The position numbers and the translations under genes are program-made. Positions 35,586 to 44,016 of a DNA stretch of 45,565 nucleotides are shown piece by piece. Positions within the stretch are counted from its first letter, which is position 1; each line of letters begins with the position of its first letter. Below the pieces are notes generated by a model, which was not told the origin of the DNA, ran no database searches, and saw only the letters and a program-made list of their open reading frames with translations. The stretch covers positions 1-45,565 of the forward strand of contig JACTMO010000088.1 of the NCBI GenBank assembly GCA_014584605.1, given 5' to 3'. The stretch is from Bacteroidota bacterium. GTDB taxonomy: Bacteria; Bacteroidota; Bacteroidia; Flavobacteriales_F; PHOS-HE28.

Positions 35586-36638
35586 CTACCTCAAGCGTTG
35601 TGCGAGGTAGCGCTCGATGGGCCGTGGTACGGGGTAGCGGATCAGGTGCGGCCCGCTCACGGCGCGCCAATCCGAAGGCGGGGCGAAGGTCCTTGGTGGT
35701 GTCACCTCCCAAAAAGTGAGGTGGAGCACCTGGTGGCTCAACACATGACGCACCGGCCCGATATGGCCATGCACCTTCCAGCCCGTCCCCAGCTGGCGCC
35801 GCAGGGCGGCCTTGAAGGCGGCGGGGGGGAGCGGGCCCTGCGATTCGATCAGGGGGGGCTCGTGGAGGCCCTGCCAGATGTCCTTGCCGGTGCGTTCGCG
35901 CAGCACAAGACCGCCTTCGGTGGCGATGCACAGGTGGTTGAAATGGCGTTCGACCGTTCGGACACGCCCGGCCTTGACCGGCAACCGGTCGATGCGGCCC
36001 TGGCGGTGGGCCAGGCAGCGTTGGGCAACGGGGCAGCGGTCGCACCGGGGCACCCGCGGCAAGCATACCACGGCGCCCAGTTCCATGACCGCCTGATTAT
36101 GATCGCCCGCATGCCCCGGGTCCAGCAATTCGGCGGCCAGTTGGGCGAACGCCTTTCGGCCGACGGTGGTATCGATGGGGCTGTCCATGCCGAAGACGCG
36201 TGCCAGCACCCGGTACACATTGCCGTCCACCACCGCTTCAGGCCTGCCGAAGCTGATGGAGGCGATGGCGGCGGCGGTGTAGTCGCCCACGCCTTTCAAG
36301 CTCCGGAGGGCGGCAGCCTTGTCGGGGAAGCGGCCGCCGTGGTCGTTCATCACCTGGCGGGCGGCGGCCAGCAGGTTGCGGGCCCGCCTGTAATAGCCCA
36401 ACCCCTGCCAGGCCTTGAGCACTTCCTGTTCATCGGCCGCCGCCAGCGCGCGTACGGTGGGCCATTGCCGGATGAAGCGCTGGTAGTAGGGCAGGCCCTG
36501 GTCCACCCGGGTCTGCTGCAGAAGCACCTCGCTCAGCCAGATGCGATAGGGGTCGCGGGTGCGCCGCCAGGGCAGGTCGCGGTGGCCGCCCGCGTACCAG
36601 CCGAGCACGGCCCTGCTGAACCAAGAAAGGCTTGACAT
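35586..36638 (-). CDS. mutY: Adenine DNA glycosylase MutY
   Basis: MutY removes adenine paired with 8-oxoguanine. The ATG at 36638 gives 350 residues. The helix-hairpin-helix and catalytic region reads [35 protein letters not shown] and [18 protein letters not shown], the last containing the essential Asp. The 4Fe-4S loop is present as C-x6-C-x2-C-x5-C ([17 protein letters not shown]). The C-terminal Nudix-like domain recognises 8-oxoG. Longer upstream starts overlap the HU gene on the opposite strand and are not credible. Confidence 0.96.
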   Translation of the reverse strand: MSSLSWFSRAVLGWYAGGHRDLPWRRTRDPYRIWLSEVLLQQTRVDQGLPYYQRFIRQWPTVRALAAADEQEVLKAWQGLGYYRRARNLLAAARQVMNDHGGRFPDKAAALRSLKGVGDYTAAAIASISFGRPEAVVDGNVYRVLARVFGMDSPIDTTVGRKAFAQLAAELLDPGHAGDHNQAVMELGAVVCLPRVPRCDRCPVAQRCLAHRQGRIDRLPVKAGRVRTVERHFNHLCIATEGGLVLRERTGKDIWQGLHEPPLIESQGPLPPAAFKAALRRQLGTGWKVHGHIGPVRHVLSHQVLHLTFWEVTPPRTFAPPSDWRAVSGPHLIRYPVPRPIERYLAQRLR

Positions 36639-36655
36639 CCAAGCACAAAGATGCG

Positions 36656-36685
36656 TTGCTTGATACGGAAAGAACCCTATCTTTG
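36656..36685 (+). promoter_or_regulatory. Promoter of the HU-rng operon
   Basis: TTG at 36656-36658 and TATCTTTG at 36678-36685 are separated by exactly 19 nt, the textbook Bacteroidota spacing. The element ends 22 nt before the HU start codon. This is the best promoter in the window. Confidence 0.8.
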
Positions 36686-36707
36686 CGCCCCCAAAAAGTC
36701 TGAAGGG

Positions 36708-36998
36708 ATGACGAAGGCAGAACTGGTCGGCATCATCGCCAAGCGCACGGGTGTGGAGCGGAATGCCGTGCTGGCGACCATAGAGGCCTTCATGGAAGAG
36801 GTGAAGGCCAGCCTGGAAAAGGGTGAGGACGTGCATCTGCGCGGCTTCGGCAGCTTCGTGGTGAAGCACCGGGCCCAGAAGACCGGCCGGATCCTGAGCC
36901 AGAACACCACCATCGTCATCCCTGCCCATGATGTGCCGGCCTTCAAACCGGCGGACGTGTTCACCGACCGGGTGAAGAACCGGTCGGCCAAGGGATGA
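36708..36998 (+). CDS. HU-family DNA-binding protein
   Basis: HU is a small dimeric nucleoid protein that bends DNA. From the ATG at 36708 it has 96 residues (MTKAELVGIIAKRTGVERNA). The beta-arm segment FGSFVVKHRAQKTGR and the following PAHDVPAFKPADVFTDRV correspond to the family. The 19-codon upstream extension of the frame overlaps the promoter and is rejected. It overlaps the next gene by ATGA and heads an operon with a TPR protein, a tiny basic protein and rng. Confidence 0.95.
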   Translation: MTKAELVGIIAKRTGVERNAVLATIEAFMEEVKASLEKGEDVHLRGFGSFVVKHRAQKTGRILSQNTTIVIPAHDVPAFKPADVFTDRVKNRSAKG

Positions 36999-37516
36999 GG
37001 CGTTGGGGCACCGCACACTACCTGGCCCTGGCCGGGGCGTTGGTGGTGGTCGTTCTTTTGATGTTCCTGCCCCGCACACCGGGTGCGGCACCCGTCGGCG
37101 AACAGCAGGGTGCCGTGCCGGATGACCTGCAGCGCCGCCTGGATGAGGCGGTGGCCCTGGTGAACGGCCAGGAGCCCATGCAGGGCATCATGCAGCTCCG
37201 CCAACTGGCCGAAGAGCATCCCGAGCGGCCCGAGGTGCATTGGCACCTGGGCCTCTTCAGCCTGCAGAGCGGGCAGATGGACAAGGCCGCGGCCCGCTTC
37301 CGCAAGGTGGTGGAACTGGACACGGCCGGCACGCTGCCCGAAGCGTGGTCCTTGCTGGGGCAGAGCTACGCATCGATGGACAGCATCCAACCGGCCATCG
37401 ACGCGTTGACGAGGTACAGGCAATTGACGCCCGATCCCGAAGCCCGCAAGGCCACGGACCAGGCACTGGAAGTATTGAGGAACAAATCAGAAGCACAGGA
37501 ACATGCCCTGCGGTAA
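36995..37516 (+). CDS. Membrane-anchored TPR protein
   Basis: The protein has 173 residues. One N-terminal helix (about residues 7-25, YLALAGALVVVVLLMFLP) anchors it, and the rest consists of tetratricopeptide units: PMQGIMQLRQLAEEHPERPE, VHWHLGLFSLQSGQMDKAAA and AWSLLGQSYASMDSIQPAID. It begins inside the HU stop codon (ATGA) and its own stop lies within the start of the next small gene. A scaffold role is likely but unproven; similar proteins occur between HU and rng in Bacteroidota. Confidence 0.88.
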   Translation: MRRWGTAHYLALAGALVVVVLLMFLPRTPGAAPVGEQQGAVPDDLQRRLDEAVALVNGQEPMQGIMQLRQLAEEHPERPEVHWHLGLFSLQSGQMDKAAARFRKVVELDTAGTLPEAWSLLGQSYASMDSIQPAIDALTRYRQLTPDPEARKATDQALEVLRNKSEAQEHALR

Positions 37517-37598
37517 GAAGCGGAAGCGCCACAAGATGGCCACCCACAAGCGCAAGAAGCGCCTGCGGAAGAACCGCCACAAAAAGAAGGTCCGGTAG
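37503..37598 (+). CDS. 31-residue basic protein, probable small ribosomal protein (bS22/mS38-like)
   Basis: The 31-codon ORF starts with ATG inside the TPR gene (14-nt overlap) and ends with TAG at 37596-37598. Two thirds of the residues are Lys, Arg or His, in the pattern KKRKRHKMATHKRKKRLRKN. I recognise this as a conserved Bacteroidota micro-protein encoded before rng. The pattern of basic clusters also resembles the AURKAIP1/COX24 domain of mitochondrial mS38 and the actinobacterial ribosomal protein bS22, so a ribosomal role is likely, but the assignment is from memory of the family rather than a search. The sequence has clear coding character and tight operon spacing. Confidence 0.75.
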   Translation: MPCGKKRKRHKMATHKRKKRLRKNRHKKKVR

Positions 37599-37617
37599 GA
37601 CGCTTCAGCTGAGCGCC

Positions 37618-37646
37618 GGGGCCGTGCCCTGAGCGGCACGCGCCCC
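37618..37646 (+). terminator. Hairpin upstream of rng
   Basis: GGGGCCGTGCC (37618-37628) and GGCACGCGCCCC (37635-37646) form an imperfect GC-rich stem 19 nt past the basic-protein stop. No T-tract follows, so it may be an attenuator, a processing site ahead of rng or a weak terminator. Confidence 0.4.
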
Positions 37647-37707
37647 TGAGGTGCCGGCTGTGCATATCCCTTAGGATCGTGCCTGAACCACCCACATCCG
37701 CATTCCG

Positions 37708-39276
37708 GTGAGCGTCGACCTGGTCATCCGCTCATCCGTCGGCGAAGTGGCCCTCGCCTTGTTGCGCTCGGTCCCCGGGCGCCAGCATCCGGTGCTCATG
37801 GAACTGCACCGTGAACGCACCGAGCGCGGCTTCACGGTGGGCGATGTCCATCTGGCCAAGGTGCGCAAGGTGGCACCGGGCCTCAACGCGGCCTTCGTCG
37901 ATGTGGGCCACGAGAAGGACGCCTTCCTCCACTACTTCGACCTGGGCCCCCAGTACCGCAACAGCTTCAAGTTCGCCAAGGGTGCCGTCAGCGGCACCGT
38001 GACCTCCAGCGACCTCTCGGGCTGGAAGCTCGACCCGGACATCAACAAGGACGGCAAGATCGCCGAGGTGGTCAGCGCCAGCCAGAGCCTGCTGGTGCAG
38101 ATCGCCAAGGAGCCCATCAGCACCAAGGGCCCGCGCCTCACGGCCGAGGTCACCTTGGCCGGCCGCTACATGGTGCTGGTGCCCTTCATCAACAAGGTGA
38201 GCATCTCCTCACGGATCAAGGACGAGCAGGAGCGCAAGCGCCTCAAGGAGCTCATGCAGCGCATTCGGCCCGCCAACCACGGCGTGATCATCCGCACCAA
38301 CGCCGAGGGCAAGCGTGGCGAGGACCTGGAGGCCGATCTGAAGAACCTGCTCCAGCGCTGGGACACCTGCTTCCACAACCTGCGCAGCGCCATACCCCCC
38401 AAACGCGTCCTGGGCGAGATCGACCGCACCAGCGCCGTGCTGCGCGACCTGCTCAACAAGGAGTTCACCAGCATCCATGTCAACGACGAGGCCCTGGCCG
38501 ACGAGGTGCGCCAGAACCTGGAGCGCATCGCCCCCGAGAAGGCGGGGATCGTGAAGGCGTACAGGGGCAAGCTCGACATCTTCGACCAGTTCGGGGTCAA
38601 CCGGCAGATCAAGCAGGCTTTCGGCAAGCAGGTGATGCTCCCCAGCGGCGCCTACCTGATCATCGAGAAGACCGAGGCCATGCACGTCATCGATGTGAAC
38701 AGCGGTGCGCGCAAGGGCGGGAACCAGGACCAGGAGAAGAACGCCCTGGACATCAACATCGAGGCGGCCCGCGAGATCGCCCGTCTGTTGCGTTTGCGCG
38801 ACATGGGCGGCATCATCGCCATCGACTTCATCGACCTCTACGACGCCAACAACCGGCGCGAGCTCCACAAGGCGCTCAAGGAGGCCATGGCCGACGACAA
38901 GGCCAAGCACAACGTGCTGCCGCCCTCACGCTTCGGGGTCATCGAGCTCACCCGCCAGCGGGTGCGGCCCGAGACCGAGATCGACACCACCGAGAGCTGT
39001 CCCACCTGTGGCGGCAGCGGCGAGGTGGGCGCCCCCGTGCTGATCATCGACGCCATCGAGAACGCCCTCAACCACCTGCTGGTGGAGAAGGACCTCAGCG
39101 GTCTCACCCTCCGCGTGCACCCCTTCATCGCCGCTTACCTCACCAAGGGCCTTCCCAGCATCCGCCACAGGTGGTGGTGGCGCTGGCGGAAATGGGTGAA
39201 GGTGGTGGGCGAAGGGTCCAGCCAGTATCTCGACTTCCGGGTGGTGGACGCCACCGGAATGGACCTTCCGGTCTGA
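37708..39276 (+). CDS. rng: Ribonuclease E/G family endoribonuclease (RNase G)
   Basis: RNase G cleaves single-stranded RNA with preference for 5'-monophosphate ends in rRNA and mRNA maturation. The GTG at 37708 gives 522 residues and matches the family N-terminus. An S1 domain lies near residues 38-130 (GDVHLAKVRKVAPGLNAAFVDVGHEKDAFL). The catalytic Asp pair lies in MHVIDVNSGA and IAIDFIDLYD; the Zn-link is CPTCGGSG. Length is typical of RNase G (no long E-type scaffold). It follows a tiny gene for a probable ribosomal protein, an arrangement that would tie rRNA processing to ribosome assembly. Confidence 0.96.
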   Translation: MSVDLVIRSSVGEVALALLRSVPGRQHPVLMELHRERTERGFTVGDVHLAKVRKVAPGLNAAFVDVGHEKDAFLHYFDLGPQYRNSFKFAKGAVSGTVTSSDLSGWKLDPDINKDGKIAEVVSASQSLLVQIAKEPISTKGPRLTAEVTLAGRYMVLVPFINKVSISSRIKDEQERKRLKELMQRIRPANHGVIIRTNAEGKRGEDLEADLKNLLQRWDTCFHNLRSAIPPKRVLGEIDRTSAVLRDLLNKEFTSIHVNDEALADEVRQNLERIAPEKAGIVKAYRGKLDIFDQFGVNRQIKQAFGKQVMLPSGAYLIIEKTEAMHVIDVNSGARKGGNQDQEKNALDINIEAAREIARLLRLRDMGGIIAIDFIDLYDANNRRELHKALKEAMADDKAKHNVLPPSRFGVIELTRQRVRPETEIDTTESCPTCGGSGEVGAPVLIIDAIENALNHLLVEKDLSGLTLRVHPFIAAYLTKGLPSIRHRWWWRWRKWVKVVGEGSSQYLDFRVVDATGMDLPV

Positions 39277-39322
39277 CCGGGGCCTGCGACGCAAGGCGTA
39301 ATTTCGCGGCCGCTCCACCCGG

Positions 39323-40423
39323 ATGATCACCAGCGACAAGATCGACGCCCTCCGCGAACGGCTCGACGCCCTCCGGGGCTACCTGGCCATCGAGGACAAG
39401 CGTGGCCTCATCCTCGAGGAGGAGAAGTACACGCACGACCCCGATTTCTGGAACGACCAGAAGAAGGCCCAGGCCACCATGAAGAAGATCCGCGAGCTTA
39501 AACGCTGGGTGGAGCTCTATCAGGGGGTGAGCCGCGAGCTCGATGACCTGGGGGTGATGTTCGACTTCTTCAAGGCGAAGGAGGTGAGCGAGCAGGAACT
39601 GGAGGCCCAGTATGCCAAGGCCTCACAGGCTCTGGAGGAGCTCGAGTTCAAGAACATGCTCAGCGCCGAGGAGGACCCCCTGAGCGCCGTGGTGCAGATC
39701 ACCAGCGGCGCGGGCGGCACCGAGAGCAACGACTGGGCCCTCATGCTGCTGCGCATGTACCGCATGTGGGCCGAGCGCAACGGCTACACCGTGCGCGTGC
39801 TCGACTACCAGGACGGCGAGGCGGCCGGCATCAAGCAGGCCACCATGGAGGTGGATGGCGAGTTCGCCTTCGGCATGCTCAAGGGCGAGAACGGTGTGCA
39901 CCGCCTGGTGCGCATCAGCCCCTTCGACAGCAACGCCCGCCGCCACACCAGCTTCGTCAGCGTGTACGTGTACCCGCTGGTGGACGAGAGCATCGAGATC
40001 GAGATCAACCCGGCGGACATCACCTGGGACACCTTCCGCAGCGGCGGTGCCGGCGGCCAGAACGTGAACAAGGTGGAGACCGGTGTGCGCCTGCGCCACG
40101 CCCCCAGCGGCATCATCATCGAGAACACCGAGACCCGCAGCCAGCTGGAGAACAAGAACAAGGCCCTGCAGCTGCTCAAGAGCCAGCTGTACGAGGCCGA
40201 GCTGGAACGGCGGCGCAGCAAGCGCAGCGAGATCGAGGCCGGCAAGAAGAAGATCGAATGGGGCAGCCAGATCCGCAACTACGTGCTGCAGCCCTACAAG
40301 CTGGTGAAGGACGTGCGCACCGACCACGAGACCAGCAGCGTGGACGACGTGCTCAATGGCGGCATCGATGAGTTCCTCAAGGCCTGGCTGATGCAGCACG
40401 GCCAAAGCCAGAAGGTGGCGTGA
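39323..40423 (+). CDS. prfB: Peptide chain release factor 2 (no programmed frameshift)
   Basis: RF2 terminates translation at UAA and UGA. The protein has 366 residues in one continuous frame. The stop-reading loop is SPF (ISPFDSNARRHTSF) and the catalytic motif GGQ is in GGAGGQNVNKVET. In most bacteria prfB carries an in-frame UGA near codon 25 preceded by CUU and an SD-like sequence; here codons 19-26 read GYLAIEDK with no stop. RF2 autoregulation through +1 frameshifting is therefore absent. It lies 46 nt after rng. Confidence 0.96.
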   Translation: MITSDKIDALRERLDALRGYLAIEDKRGLILEEEKYTHDPDFWNDQKKAQATMKKIRELKRWVELYQGVSRELDDLGVMFDFFKAKEVSEQELEAQYAKASQALEELEFKNMLSAEEDPLSAVVQITSGAGGTESNDWALMLLRMYRMWAERNGYTVRVLDYQDGEAAGIKQATMEVDGEFAFGMLKGENGVHRLVRISPFDSNARRHTSFVSVYVYPLVDESIEIEINPADITWDTFRSGGAGGQNVNKVETGVRLRHAPSGIIIENTETRSQLENKNKALQLLKSQLYEAELERRRSKRSEIEAGKKKIEWGSQIRNYVLQPYKLVKDVRTDHETSSVDDVLNGGIDEFLKAWLMQHGQSQKVA

Positions 40424-40531
40424 TGCGCAGGGGGCGGTGCAGTGAAGGTCCCGGGCGGTCCGCGCCACCCTCGCACCGGAACGTCCGGGCCCGTACGTTC
40501 ACCCACCATCCCCTTTGCTCCGCACAAAAGG

Positions 40532-40888
40532 ATGCCTGAGTACACCATCTACCACAACCCCGGCTGTTCCAAGAGCTGCAACGCGCTCCAGGTGCTGCGT
40601 GAGCGCGGCATCGAACCCAGGGTGGTGGACTATCTGAGCGAGACCCCGGACATCCCGGAACTGGAGATGCTGGTGATGAAGCTGGGCATCCCGGCCAGGG
40701 ACCTGGTGCGCAAGAACGAGCCGTTGTTCGAGCGGAGGTACCGGGGCCTCGACCTCAACGAGCATGAATGGATCCGCGTGCTGCACGAGAACCCCGTGCT
40801 GATCGAACGGCCCGTGGTCGTTCGTGACCACAAGGCCGTGATCGGGCGGCCGATGGAGATCATCATGGAACTGATCGACAGGAAATGA
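40532..40888 (+). CDS. ArsC/Spx-family protein (arsenate reductase-like)
   Basis: The protein has 118 residues from the ATG at 40532, with the thioredoxin-fold ArsC architecture. E. coli-type ArsC has the motif HX3CX3R. Here the loop is [13 protein letters not shown], that is HX3CX3C, so the Arg position is Cys16. The three substrate arginines have counterparts in [14 protein letters not shown] and GRPMEI. A glutaredoxin-linked arsenate reductase is the simplest call, but the CxxxC loop could support a different thiol chemistry. An open extension to 40442 is not ArsC-like. Confidence 0.85.
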   Translation: MPEYTIYHNPGCSKSCNALQVLRERGIEPRVVDYLSETPDIPELEMLVMKLGIPARDLVRKNEPLFERRYRGLDLNEHEWIRVLHENPVLIERPVVVRDHKAVIGRPMEIIMELIDRK

Positions 40889-40956
40889 CAAGCATGCGGC
40901 TGCCTGCCGCAACACAGCTGTAACATCGAGCCACCGCCTCGACCAAAAAAGAGGAA

Positions 40957-42344
40957 ATGGAATACCGCATCGAGAAAGACACCATGGGCGAGGTGAAAGT
41001 GCCCGCCGACAAGTACTGGGGCGCGCAGACCGAGCGCAGCCGCAACAACTTCCGCATCGGCCCGCCGGCCAGCATGAGATCATCCACGCCTTCGCCTATC
41101 TGAAGAAGGCCGCGGCCTTGGCCAATACCGAGCTCGGCAAGCTGCCCCAGGAGAAGTGCGACCTGATCGGCAAGGTGTGCGAAGAGATCCTGGACCACAA
41201 GCTCGATGACCAGTTCCCGTTGGTGATCTGGCAGACCGGCAGCGGCACCCAGAGCAACATGAACGTGAACGAAGTGGTGGCCAACCGGGCGCACGTACTA
41301 CAGGGCGGCAAGCTCACCGACACGGACAAGGTGCTCAAGGCCAACGACGACGTGAACAAGAGCCAGAGCAGCAACGACACCTTCCCCACGGCCATGCACA
41401 TCGCCGCGTACACCGCCACGGTGAAGGTGACCCTGCCGGGCGTGAAGAAACTGCACGCCACACTGTTGAAGAAGAGTGATGAGTTCAAGGACATCGTGAA
41501 GACGGGCCGCACCCACTTCATGGACGCCACGCCGCTCACCCTGGGGCAGGAGTTCAGCGGCTACGCGCAACAGCTGGAGAACGGCATCCGTGCGGTGGAG
41601 AACGCGCTGGAAATGGTGCGTGAACTGGCCTTGGGCGGCACCGCCGTGGGCACCGGCCTCAACGCACCGGCAGGCTACAGCGTGCTCGTGGCCAAGAAGA
41701 TCGCCGAGCTCACCGGCCTGCCCTTCATCACTGCGCCCAACAAGTTCGAGGCCCTGGCCGCGCACGATGCCATGGTGGAATTGAGCGGCGCCTTCAAGCG
41801 CCTGGCGGTGAGCCTCAACAAGATCGGCAACGACGTGCGCATGCTCAGCAGCGGCCCGCGCAGCGGCATCGGCGAGATCATCATACCGGACAACGAGCCC
41901 GGCTCCTCCATCATGCCCGGCAAGGTGAACCCCACCCAGCCCGAGGCCCTCACCATGGTGTGCGCCCAGGTGATCGGCAACGACGTGGCCGTGAACGTCG
42001 GCGGCATGCAGGGCCAGTTCGAGCTCAACGTCTTCAAGCCCGTGATCGCCGCCAACGTGCTGCAGAGCGCCCACCTGCTGGGCGATGCCTGCGTGAGCTT
42101 CAACGACCACTGCGCCGAAGGCATCAAGCCCAACAAGCCCGTGCTGAAGCAGCACCTGGAGAACTCCCTGATGCTGGTCACCGCGTTGAACACCCACATT
42201 GGCTACTACAAGAGCGCGGAGATCGCCAACAAGGCCCACCGCGAAGGCACCACGCTGAAACAAGCGGCGTTGGCCTTGGGCTACGTGAGCGCCGAGGACT
42301 TCGACAAGTGGGTGGACCCGGCCAAGATGGTGAGCGGGGGATAG
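40957..42344 (+). pseudogene. fumC: Class II fumarase, frameshifted
   Basis: Class II fumarase interconverts fumarate and malate in the TCA cycle. The first 40 codons from ATG 40957 read [20 protein letters not shown] and then [19 protein letters not shown], in the family register. At about 41074-41076 the frame changes: the next family residues ([19 protein letters not shown]) are encoded one frame away, and the original frame stops at TGA 41101. Family proteins have two or three extra residues (M-P-x) here, so a 7-nt deletion is the simplest lesion. The remaining 420 codons are intact, including [20 protein letters not shown] with the catalytic Ser. Either a recent pseudogene or a sequencing error. 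Confidence 0.88.
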
Positions 42345-42392
42345 GACCGTATTGAAGGATCTCAAGGAGACCTGGCGTAGGTCGGATCCAAG

Positions 42393-42400
42393 TACCTTTG
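42393..42400 (+). promoter_or_regulatory. -7 element of the toxin-antitoxin operon
   Basis: TACCTTTG, an exact TAnnTTTG match, ends 8 nt before the antitoxin ATG at 42409, so the message would have almost no leader. Confidence 0.5.
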
Positions 42401-42408
42401 ATGGTACG

Positions 42409-42608
42409 ATGACGAACAAGCAGTTGAAGATCGCGATCGCGAACGCGGTCGCCAAGGTGCCTGACCAGGCCCCGTGGAGATGCTTCAGCACGTGCTGGAG
42501 GCCATAGAGGCATTGGCACAGGCCGACCAGCAGAAACTGGAGCGGATGGACCGCTTCTTGAAGATCATGGAGGAAGACCGGGGATTGCTTGCCCGGCTGG
42601 CCCAATGA
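42409..42608 (+). pseudogene. Antitoxin of a Doc-type module, frameshifted
   Basis: Starting at ATG 42409 the sequence reads MTNKQLKIAIANAVAKVPDQ, a typical small antitoxin N-terminus. At 42472-42474 the frame must shift by one base to continue as VEMLQHVLEAIEALAQADQQ and a C-terminus EEDRGLLARLAQ, whose TGA overlaps the toxin ATG (42605-42608), the usual coupling. Without the shift the product ends after 32 codons. A shortened antitoxin from GTG 42474 in the second frame is possible. A 1-nt deletion is the simplest cause. Confidence 0.7.
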
Positions 42609-43003
42609 TCGATCGGTCCGAGGCACTGCTCTACCATGAAGAGCTTGTGCGCCGCTTCGGCGGTTCGCATGGTGTGCGGGATGAAGGCATCCTGGATGCA
42701 GCACTCCACCGCCCTTATGCAACATTCGGTGGAGTGGACTTGTTTCCCACTCCGGAGGGCAAGGCTGCGGCCATCATGCATGGCATTATCACGGGTCATC
42801 CATTCATTGATGGGGCGGATTCAACCAATAAACGCACGGGCTATGCGCTGTCCAGGCTGATCCTTCAGGTCCATGGGCTTGACATCGTGGCTACTGAGGA
42901 TGAACGGTACGACCTCGTGATCCAAGTGGCCACTGGCAAGTTGGATGCGGATGGCGTGTGCGCCTGGCTGCAGTCCAGGGTGAGACCGTACCCGGGACGG
43001 TAG
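42605..43003 (+). CDS. Doc-type (Fic-fold) death-on-curing toxin, altered motif
   Basis: Doc toxins of the Fic fold modify targets such as EF-Tu by nucleotide-dependent chemistry. The protein has 132 residues and the family profile (RDEGILDAALHRPYATFGG, then FPTPEGKAAAIMHGIITGHP). The catalytic loop HxFxDGNKRT is split: H65-P-F-I-D-G70, then ADST (71-74), then N75-K-R-T-G. The four-residue insertion (42815-42826) moves the conserved Asn-Lys-Arg away from the His/Asp and probably reduces or abolishes activity. With the frameshifted antitoxin next to it, the module looks decayed. Confidence 0.88.
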   Translation: MIDRSEALLYHEELVRRFGGSHGVRDEGILDAALHRPYATFGGVDLFPTPEGKAAAIMHGIITGHPFIDGADSTNKRTGYALSRLILQVHGLDIVATEDERYDLVIQVATGKLDADGVCAWLQSRVRPYPGR

Positions 43004-43083
43004 GGAGTTCGGTCCACGCACAGGTACGAGCCGGACGCCGATCAAAGGACCGGACGCAGCTCAACGGGAGATGGCGCGGTCCG

Positions 43084-43091
43084 TACCTTGG
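43084..43091 (+). promoter_or_regulatory. TACCTTGG element before the Crp/Fnr gene
   Basis: TACCTTGG ends 4 nt before the ATG at 43096, identical in sequence and distance to that at 23781-23788. Confidence 0.35.
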
Positions 43092-43095
43092 CGAT

Positions 43096-43728
43096 ATGTT
43101 CACGGAGAAGGCGCTCCAGGAAACTTTTGATGCCGTGGTGACGCGGCGCTCCTATCCCGCGGGCACCGTGCTCATGCGTCCGGGAGATGCCATCACACAT
43201 GTACCCATTGTAGCGAAGGGCAGCTTGCGCATCCTGGCGCAGGAACCTGACGGCAGGGAGCGCTTCCTCTACCACATCCTGCCGGGCGAAACGTGCTCGC
43301 TCTCGCTCACCTGCTGCGAGGCCCGAAAGACCAGTGCGATCCTGGCCGTGGTGGAGGAGGATGCCGAACTGCAGATGGTGCCTGCACGCTATGCCGATGA
43401 ATGGATGGCCTTTCCCGAATGGCGGCGCTACGTGGGTGCGGCCCAGGCCCAGCGCTTCAGCGAATTGATCGAGACCATCGAGACCCTGGCCTTCCGCCGT
43501 ATGGACGACCAATTGTGGGACTATTTGGTCAAGCGCGCCCAAGCCACCGGCGACACGGTGCTGAAGGCCACGCACCAGGACATCGCCCAGGAGCTGGGTT
43601 CACCGCGGGAGGTGGTCACACGCCTGCTGCAGCAGTTGCAACGCAAGGGGCTGGTCACGCTTTCGCGCGGGGCGGTGAAGGTGCACCTCGCGCATGCGGG
43701 TGAGCGCGTGTCAGAGGAACGGCCGTAG
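43096..43728 (+). CDS. Crp/Fnr-family transcriptional regulator
   Basis: The protein has 210 residues from the ATG at 43096. The N-terminal cyclic-nucleotide-binding-type barrel runs to about residue 120 ([20 protein letters not shown], then [20 protein letters not shown]), and the C-terminal winged helix-turn-helix includes [20 protein letters not shown]. Two adjacent cysteines follow [11 protein letters not shown] in the barrel. There is no canonical N-terminal Fe-S Cys cluster of FNR. It points towards the thiol/sulfur cluster on the other strand (18-bp overlap of ends), so it may regulate it in response to redox state. Confidence 0.92.
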   Translation: MFTEKALQETFDAVVTRRSYPAGTVLMRPGDAITHVPIVAKGSLRILAQEPDGRERFLYHILPGETCSLSLTCCEARKTSAILAVVEEDAELQMVPARYADEWMAFPEWRRYVGAAQAQRFSELIETIETLAFRRMDDQLWDYLVKRAQATGDTVLKATHQDIAQELGSPREVVTRLLQQLQRKGLVTLSRGAVKVHLAHAGERVSEERP

Positions 43729-44016
43729 CGCCTGTTGCAACTGTTCGGCACTGATCACGCCGCTTTGCCGCCACACCATGGCCCCGTTCTTGAAGATGGC
43801 CAGCGTGGGCACGCCGCGCACCTGGTAGGTCTGTGCCGCCGCAGGGTTTTTGTCCACGTCCACCTTCAGCACCACGGCCTGGTCGCCGATGGCGGCCTTG
43901 AACTCGTCCAGGATGGGCTTCATCGCCTTGCAGGGGCCGCACCATTCCGCGAAGAAGTCCACCACCACGGGCTTGTCGCCGTTGATCAACTCCTTGAAAC
44001 CGGGTTTTGCGCTCAT
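43711..44016 (-). CDS. Thioredoxin
   Basis: Small redox protein of 101 residues from ATG 44016, with the active site WCGPC ([20 protein letters not shown]) and the cis-Pro loop RGVPTLAIF. The ATG overlaps the stop of the upstream small membrane protein gene (44013-44016). It is the last gene of the minus-strand cluster DUF6132-rhodanese-membrane protein-thioredoxin. The open extension upstream to 44247 is in the wrong frame for the neighbour and is rejected. Confidence 0.95.
   Translation of the reverse strand: MSAKPGFKELINGDKPVVVDFFAEWCGPCKAMKPILDEFKAAIGDQAVVLKVDVDKNPAAAQTYQVRGVPTLAIFKNGAMVWRQSGVISAEQLQQALRPFL

Noticed and set aside
36651..36707. 19-codon N-terminal extension of the HU protein
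   Set aside because: It covers the predicted promoter (36656-36685) and is absent from the HU family.
39377..39400. Programmed frameshift in prfB
   Set aside because: The frame is continuous through codon 25 and beyond, with no CTTTGA and no internal stop.
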